Shown here piece after piece: positions 58,100 to 64,000 of a stretch of DNA of 64,000 nucleotides (the first letter of the stretch is position 1; each line of letters begins with the position of its first letter). The notes beneath the pieces are model-generated. The model made no database searches and was not told the origin of the DNA. It was given only the letters and a program-made list of their open reading frames with translations. The DNA comes from Eucalyptus grandis (lineage: Eukaryota; Streptophyta; Magnoliopsida; Myrtales; Myrtaceae), in NCBI RefSeq assembly GCF_016545825.1, contig NC_052614.1, positions 18,556,559 to 18,620,558 on the forward strand, in the 5' to 3' direction. The translations under genes and the position numbers were made by a program.

Positions 58100-59110
58100 C
58101 TATGAAAGCTCCCCACATTCGTTCCACGGAAAATGACATCTGAGAAAACGTTTTCTAGATTTGCTAGCGTTCGTTTCACGGAAAATGAAATGGTCAAGGA
58201 AAATGTTTTCCATCATTGGAAAAAACAACCTTTAAAAGTAAGGAAAATATTTTCCACTTTTGAGAAGTGGAAAACATTTTCTATAACTTCTTCCATCTTG
58301 CTTCTTTTTACCAATACATTTTCGTTTTATTTTTATACTTTCTTTTCTTTTTCTTTTTTTTTTTTTAAATTGAGTTTTTAAATTTTTTTCCTTTTCTTTC
58401 TTTCATTTTCATCTTCTTCTTTGGCTTTGGCTAGTCGCCGGCCGGGCGGCGGTCGGCGATCGGCCGCAAGCTCGCTCGAGCCTAGCCCTAGGCCGGCGAG
58501 GCTCGCCTAGCCCGATTTGGCAAAGCCGAGCTTGGGCCTCGCCGGATCGGGCGAGGTGGAGCTCTTGTTGGCTTGGGGCGGAGCTCGGGTCTCGCTAGAT
58601 CCAGCGAGCCGGGTGGAGCTCGGGCCTCGCTGGAGCTCGCTAGAGGTTCGCGGGGCTCACGGTGAGCTCGGGCAAGATCGGCTAAGTCTCGAGCTTGCCG
58701 GATCTAGCGAACGGGTCTTGGTCGGCCATCGGGCGGGGCCATCGTCAAGCATGCAACGGCGGAGGAAGGAGGAGGAAGAAGGAGGAGGAAGGAGGAAGGA
58801 AAAGAAAAGAAAAGAAAAAGAAAGAGAAATTAATAAATGATAAAAATTTCGATTTTTAAAAATATAAATAATTAAAAATTCATTTTTTAAAAATATAAAA
58901 ATAAAAATAATTTTTTGGTCAATTAAAAATATTAAAATTCAATTTTTGATAATTTTTCTCATATAATTAAATTAGCTAATGAACGGTGGAAAATATTTTC
59001 CATTCGAAGTTTAGGTTTCGGCCGAACACCGGAAAATAGAGTCATTTTCTGAAAAATGACTTCTAAGAAAATATTTTCGAAAACATGATATTTTCCGCGA
59101 AAGTAAAGGA
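58100..59110. mobile_element. Possible non-autonomous inverted-repeat DNA element
   Basis: The left end has ATTCGTTCCACGGAAAATGA. The right end, reverse-complemented, has GGGTCCTTTACTTTCGCGGA followed by AAATATC. TTA follows the right end, as for PIF/Harbinger, but no clean left duplication is seen. The interior holds a GC-rich island (58430-58750) built on GCTCGCTCGAGC and GGCCGG words. No coding domain. Confidence 0.4.
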
Positions 59111-59139
59111 CCCTTACCAACAGATTTTCCTTAGAACCT

Positions 59140-60248
59140 GCACTTCATCAAATCCCGAATGAGCAAATGTGCCTTAACAAACTCGGTGAAAACAAAGCCT
59201 CATCAGAAAGAGCTTCACCGGTATCCACTACTCTGGGTTTCTTTTCCCTCATGGACTCTCATATATCACCTTATGGACAAATTTCAAGGTAATCATTGTT
59301 ATGTGAGTAATACCTACATCGTTAACCACATGAATGCCAGGTAAACTGAGATGGGTGCTCAAATCCATCAAGTACATCTTAAATTTAGAGTTTGTGGTAA
59401 AGCTAGAAACGAAGAAGAGTGTGCGCCAGACAAATAAAGCCATGCAAATTCATGGTCTGAATAACAACCTCAATACGAACTTGATAACCAAAATTTTTTT
59501 AGTGAAAAGATAGTGGACCCGATATTAGAAAAAGACAAACAACAACTTACTGAAAAATGAGTTCGTAGCATATCCGTTTCATCTCCAGACGTGACGGATT
59601 CTTCCACAATATTTTCACTTGCTTTAGGATTTTTCTTCTCTTCAGAAGGATCCGCCTCAGAGACTTAGTGGCTGATCTTCCTGGAAAGGATCTGTGCTTG
59701 AACATAATCCTGGCGATCTAACCACAAATGAACCTGCAAAATCCATCGATCGGAAAACCAATTATAGCAATAGCGCATAATGGCTGAAAGACATACAAAA
59801 AACCCATACTTGTTCAAGGATAAAGGCAATTTTCTCCACCTCTGCATTGTTCCAAAAGTTTCTACCTGCAAATTAAGCCCATAATAGGAATGCTGGACAA
59901 GGAAAAACCAATTACAAAATTAGTGACAATAGAAGTAGACTTCCAATAACCGCAATTTATCGCATCAAATCAGCAGCTTCTTCTTTAAGACCCTATTCTT
60001 CCTTTATTTTGCAAGTTTCTTGATCAACTGTCCTCTCTCAATTTCAACATATATATGCATAACAAAACCAGTATAGAAACCACAAAACAAAAACAGAGTG
60101 CTCATCATCATAAGCTGCAGTAGAGTTTGATTTCACAAAATCACCTTCCCAGCGATGACAGAGTAGTCTTAATAAGCTCTATCTTGGTCTCAGGATGAGG
60201 TGTCTGGTCAACGTATTGCATAGCCTGCTGTGCCATTGACGTCACAGC
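59140..60248 (-). pseudogene. RPN5: 26S proteasome non-ATPase subunit RPN5 (PSMD12), intron-containing pseudogene fragment
   Basis: RPN5 is a PCI-domain lid subunit of the 26S proteasome. Minus-strand exons in gene order: 60248-60145 ([20 protein letters not shown]); about 60058-59968 (YVEIERGQLIKKLAK, then a stop and shifted EEAADLM); 59865-59810 (VETFGTMQ and, in a shifted frame, VEKIAFILEQ); 59733-59551 (LDRQDYVQAQILSRKIS, then TAA, then KRICYEL); 59313 to about 59140 (YYSHNNDYLEIC). Introns are kept, so it came from DNA duplication and not from a reverse-transcribed message. Stops and shifts occur in at least three exons. The N-terminal exons and the C-terminal PCI part are absent. The 3' side stops at the inverted-repeat element near 59110. 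Confidence 0.82.
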
Positions 60249-61833
60249 CTGTTGATAAAACAGCAATATTTAGGTCACTATCCAATCAAGTCAATGACTT
60301 GATAATGGCTGGATCACAATTAAAACTTTGATTTGAATTATTTGATTAACGGCACAGAAAATTTGTCACTCTAGAATAAATATATGGTCAAAAAAGGCAC
60401 CAAAAGGGACATAAGCAAGTTGCAATACAAATACGGATATCTCTATGAAGAGGATCCCAGCCAATTGAAAACTTGCAAACAACACAAGTACCATAATATC
60501 CCCATAAAGGACATATCATGAAATGTATCCTGAAATAGACATGAAAAAAAAGTAATGTGGTTCATACATGAGTACAAGAAGTAAAAATTTGGGCCAATCA
60601 TGGGAGACAATCCAGAAACACAAGGTGAGAAACTGAAGAGGATCCCACAATACTAGATTCTAGAGGATTCCACCATACTAGATTCTAGAGCACAAGCACC
60701 AAGATTGAGATCTTGCATCCCAACAGATTGCCTAGAGCCAACTCCCATGTTGATGTGCCAAGCACATTCATTTTTTAGATAGTTATACATAGATGGCATG
60801 TCACAACTACACGGAATGACAGTTCATGATCTAATCAGTATGCATAAGGGAGACAATCCCTGCAATATAAAATCTAACCCTTAAGGTAAAGGTTGTTAAG
60901 ATTGATCCTAAATGCTTGCTATTGGACCATACTTTGGTTCAATGATCATAAGATTATACAGAAAGTTAAGGGCTAAAGTGATAGATTCTTAATCTATTTT
61001 CTGTACTAACACATGTATGTTATCTTTGAAAAGAGGGAATGAAGTTTAAAAGCAGAAGACAAAAGCACGATTATCACTACAGCATAAGCACATCACTGAA
61101 GAAGCTCTTGTACCTCATAAAGAAAGTTAACTAGAGAAGCATCTGGGGCAAAAGTAGAGAAAAGAGTATCCAAACACAAAACCGGATGATGGCGGTGAAA
61201 AGAGGAAAACAGGAGGATGAAAGAAATAGACAAGGTGTTGGCAATGGGTTGCACTGCTGTTTGTGAAGGCACAACGGACCTTCATTTACCCCAACCCAAG
61301 CTCTCATGAAGGCTATTCTTACTCACTGAATAGCTTATGGATTCTCCAAAGTCTATTTAGAAAGTATATTCAACCTTTCCACAACCACCAATTAAATCTT
61401 CCATCCCATCTAATTCAGGAAGAGGGCAACACCTCATTCTCACTTATAATCCCCTTATAGTTCAATTACCAAAGTTAGCCCTAATTAGCAGGTTTGGCCT
61501 ACAGGTATTTTTTTAGATGTGCAATGGGTCATGCACAGTGAGCACTGAGACCCAATTTGGTTTACTATGAGATTGACTCCTAATTAAATAGGCAAGGTAG
61601 GCTTTTGGGACAGGGATTAGGAATCCCATTCTACATTGCAATGATTTTGCTCCTAATCTCATCTGGGAATGATTTTCGATGTGACCAAATTCCATCTTTT
61701 TAATTGCATGGTATATAGATAGCAATCTTAATAACAATAGTAAAAGTAAAATTCTGGTGTATGTATAATAGATAGCCACCAGTCATAGTGCTCTAACTAA
61801 TCCAGAGGAACTTATTAGCATTTAGCATAGCAT
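60249..61833. other. Spacer upstream of the RPN5 fragment
   Basis: No coding match found. A short tandem duplication lies near 60640-60690 ('accatactagattctaga' against 'acaatactagattctaga'). It could be former RPN5 intron DNA. Confidence 0.45.
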
Positions 61834-61834
61834 A

Positions 61835-61850
61835 ACAATGACTACCATTA
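61835..61850. repeat. 16-bp LINE target-site duplication, left
   Basis: ACAATGACTACCATTA, repeated at 63681-63696 after the poly-A tail. Confidence 0.9.
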
Positions 61851-63680
61851 TTCACCGAATGCCTGCATCTCTCTATTTGGCTTTGAGGAGGGATCATTAC
61901 CTTTTCGGTATCTTGGGATTCCGATCATCTCATCTAGGCTTCGGAAAGTTGATTGCATCGCTCTAGTAAACATCGTCACATCAAGGGTACAATCGTGGAC
62001 ACAACGATTTCTCTCCTATGCAGGCCGACTACAACTCATCCGATCGGTGCTCCACTCTGTTCAAGTTTATTGGGCTAATGTATTCATCCTACCGAGATCA
62101 GTCTTGGATAATATTGAGCGTATTTTAAGACAATTCTTATGGAAGGGCCCAGACCTAGGCAAGGGTGGAGCCAAAGTTGCATGGTCTGACATTTGCCTCC
62201 CAAAGTCTGAAGGAGGCCTTGGTATCCGAAGACTAAGGGAAAGCAATACAGCTGCCATGCTAAAGCACATTTGGTTTTTATTCACGGACAAGGAATCCCT
62301 TTGGTGCAAATGGATCCACTCAGTCTTTTGAAGAATGTAAATTTTTGGTTCGCCTCTAAACCTACAACTTGTTCTTGGTCCTGGAAAAAAATCCTAGACC
62401 TCCGTGGCGAATTCCGCAGCTCCTTTTCTTGGCGTGTGGGAGATGGATGCTCGATTTCCTTTTGGTTTGACAATTGGCATCCCAAAGGGCCGCTTAATTT
62501 ATTATTCTCCAATGCAGATATATATTGAACTAGGCTTCCCAAAGGAGCTACTGTTGCTGATTTCATGGCTTTTCCGGACCCTTCTTCAGGTGTTTTGGAA
62601 GTGATTAACTCTTGGGCTGACCCCATTCCTCATCTTATTGGTGATCCCGATCGCTTCTCCTGGTTTGGCAACCCTTCTGGCAACTTCTCTGCAGCCTCAG
62701 CGTGGGACGCTATTCGACTGAGAGGCCAACTGAATCAGTGGGCTCCTTTCATTTGGGACTCTTTACTAGTTCCGCGCTACCAATTCCTGCTTTGGTTGAT
62801 CACAAAAAATAGACTACCAACTCAAGTTCTACTACTCACATATGGACGTATCCCGGCTGTGAATTGCGGTTTTTGCTCTTCTCGACCTGATTCGGTTGAC
62901 CACTTATTTTTTGGTTGTCCTATTCCTGCTGCCTTAATCATGTCTTGGGCTACTATATTTAATTTCGCTTGGCGGAATAAATCTTGCGTGGATAATCTGC
63001 ATTGGGCGATAAAGTACTTATCTGGTGCTTCTTTTCGCTCCTCTCTGGCTCATTTCGGGTTTGCCGTTACTTGCAATATCATATGGATGGAGCGGAATAA
63101 CATACTTTTTCGAGGTAGACCCCCTTCCCTCCCGGCCATGAAAGGACGTCTTGAAAGAGTCTTAAAGGACAAAGCCTTATCCTTCCATCATGTTCCTCCC
63201 ACTGCTCCAAATAGAAGACTACTCCAAAGCTGGGTGCTCAATCCTTCCATTTTAGCGGATTAATCTTCTACTTTGGACATTCGGCTTTTGAGTAGGGTGT
63301 TATCTCCTACAACCTTTATTGTTCGGAGGTCCTTTTGAATTCCTAGATGTTGCAGTGGAAGCTTGGAATGAAGGACTTCACTCCTATCTATGGCTTCCAT
63401 CGATTTCTTTCCTTCTTGTCCTAGGCGGGCTTTTGGGCTTCTCTTTTCTTTTGCTGTTCCCTCTATGGGTTTCAGGGAAGGTTAGCTGAATCTCTTTGGC
63501 TGTTGTTTGGCCCTCTCTTTTCGCCGCTCGGTTTGTTTCCTTTTACCTTGGCCTCCTTCCACTCGCTCTGACTTCTGTCTTTGAGAGTGTAGGTTTTTGG
63601 GTCCAAGTTTTCGCTGTATAGCTCTATATAGCTTTATGGATTCTAGTCAATATATTTCTTACCTTTACCAAAAAAAAAAA
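61851..63680 (+). mobile_element. LINE (L1-type) insertion, 5'-truncated
   Basis: It has a poly-A tail (63670-63680) and is flanked by the 16-bp duplication, as expected from target-primed reverse transcription. It starts inside ORF2: FEEGSLPFRYLGIPIISS, then RRLRESNTAAMLKHIWF. Relative to the frame, one base is lost near 62328 (VFLKNVNFW) and a TGA stands at 62526-62528, where Arg is expected. The last part (to 63263) contains the zf-RVT domain with CGFCSSRPDSVDHLFFGC. About 400 bases of 3' untranslated DNA follow. The clear duplication and long frames suggest a fairly recent insertion. It interrupts the spacer next to the RPN5 fragment. Confidence 0.9.
62565..63263 (+). pseudogene. LINE ORF2 C-terminal part with zf-RVT domain
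   Basis: Open for 232 residues in the same frame as 62271-62528, separated from it by the TGA at 62526. It shows the plant LINE 3' domain: FSAASAWDAIR, FLLWLITKNRLPTQ and CGFCSSRPDSVDHLFFGCP. It has no endonuclease or RT core, so it has no activity alone. Confidence 0.85.
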
Positions 63681-63696
63681 ACAATGACTACCATTA
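63681..63696. repeat. 16-bp LINE target-site duplication, right
   Basis: ACAATGACTACCATTA after the poly-A run. Confidence 0.9.
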
Positions 63697-64000
63697 ATGA
63701 AGAGCAATATTTCCACCAGCTTATCACCCAAAAGCAGAGATGAAAAGACAAATACCTGGACATAGTTTAATCCCCATTATCCAATTTGCCCCTAACGAAG
63801 GAGCGTAAGATACTTCCTTTAGTACAAGAAAGTTCGGGAGCAACTATATACATGAAAAACAAATTAGCACGTATGGATATCCAAGTATCAATGTCATCAA
63901 ATGATTTGACTCCTTTAATTTTTCTTGATGAGGAAGGCGAAGAGTGCTTTGAGCTGGGAAGACAAAAGTTACAACACTTCTGCTGTAAAGAGTGCGCATC
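63697..64000. other. Window end, no gene recognised
   Basis: Nothing recognised in 304 bases. Confidence 0.4.

Overview
The window looks like nuclear DNA of a flowering plant. Genes have short exons with GT/AG introns, spacers are AT-rich, and several plant transposon classes are present. The gene families (phytocyanins, a plant 2-oxoglutarate/Fe(II) oxygenase, an Xa21/FLS2-type LRR receptor kinase, PIF/Harbinger) point to a eudicot. Tandem arrays of this kind suggest a woody dicot, possibly Myrtaceae, but that is a guess. The window is a decaying, duplicated accessory cluster: only a few coding units are intact.

Left half. 1-2665 is most of a long LTR on the minus strand, sitting in intron 1 of phytocyanin A (exon 2 at 2945-3300; exon 1 would lie left of the window). 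Then come phytocyanin B (6483-7938, two nonsense codons), phytocyanin C (11484-12571, open but with a frameshifted tail) and phytocyanin D (15595-16182). D is cut in exon 2 and fused at about 16120 to intron 1 of oxygenase pseudogene 1 (to 20793). LINE relics on the minus strand lie downstream of B and C.

Middle. Oxygenase pseudogene 2 (22844-34155) carries in its last intron a 6.8-kb PIF/Harbinger element (27202-34005) with TTA target duplications and two intact spliced genes (Myb/SANT-like protein and DDE transposase). Inside that element are a short-chain dehydrogenase exon and about 2.3 kb of GC-rich palindromic low-complexity DNA. A tandem repeat of about 735 bp (34842-36510) leads into a broken LRR receptor kinase (36514-39924). 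Oxygenase pseudogene 3 (41168-44689) ends in a fourfold repeat of about 163 bp.

Right half. Phytocyanin F (45900-46623) is the sister of D, G (49928-50818) of A, and H (52160-52775) of B. G is the only phytocyanin that is fully intact. A Mutator-like element (47820-49060), a solo LTR (54434-56837) with GTAGT target duplications, a possible small inverted-repeat element (58100-59110), a degraded proteasome RPN5 copy on the minus strand (59140-60248) and a 5'-truncated LINE with a 16-bp target duplication (61851-63680) complete the window.

How it fits together: phytocyanins are secreted, usually GPI-anchored blue-copper-fold proteins. The oxygenases would have been soluble enzymes. Nothing shows that they act in one pathway; their linkage is best read as repeated segmental duplication, with recombination, point decay and transposon insertion afterwards.
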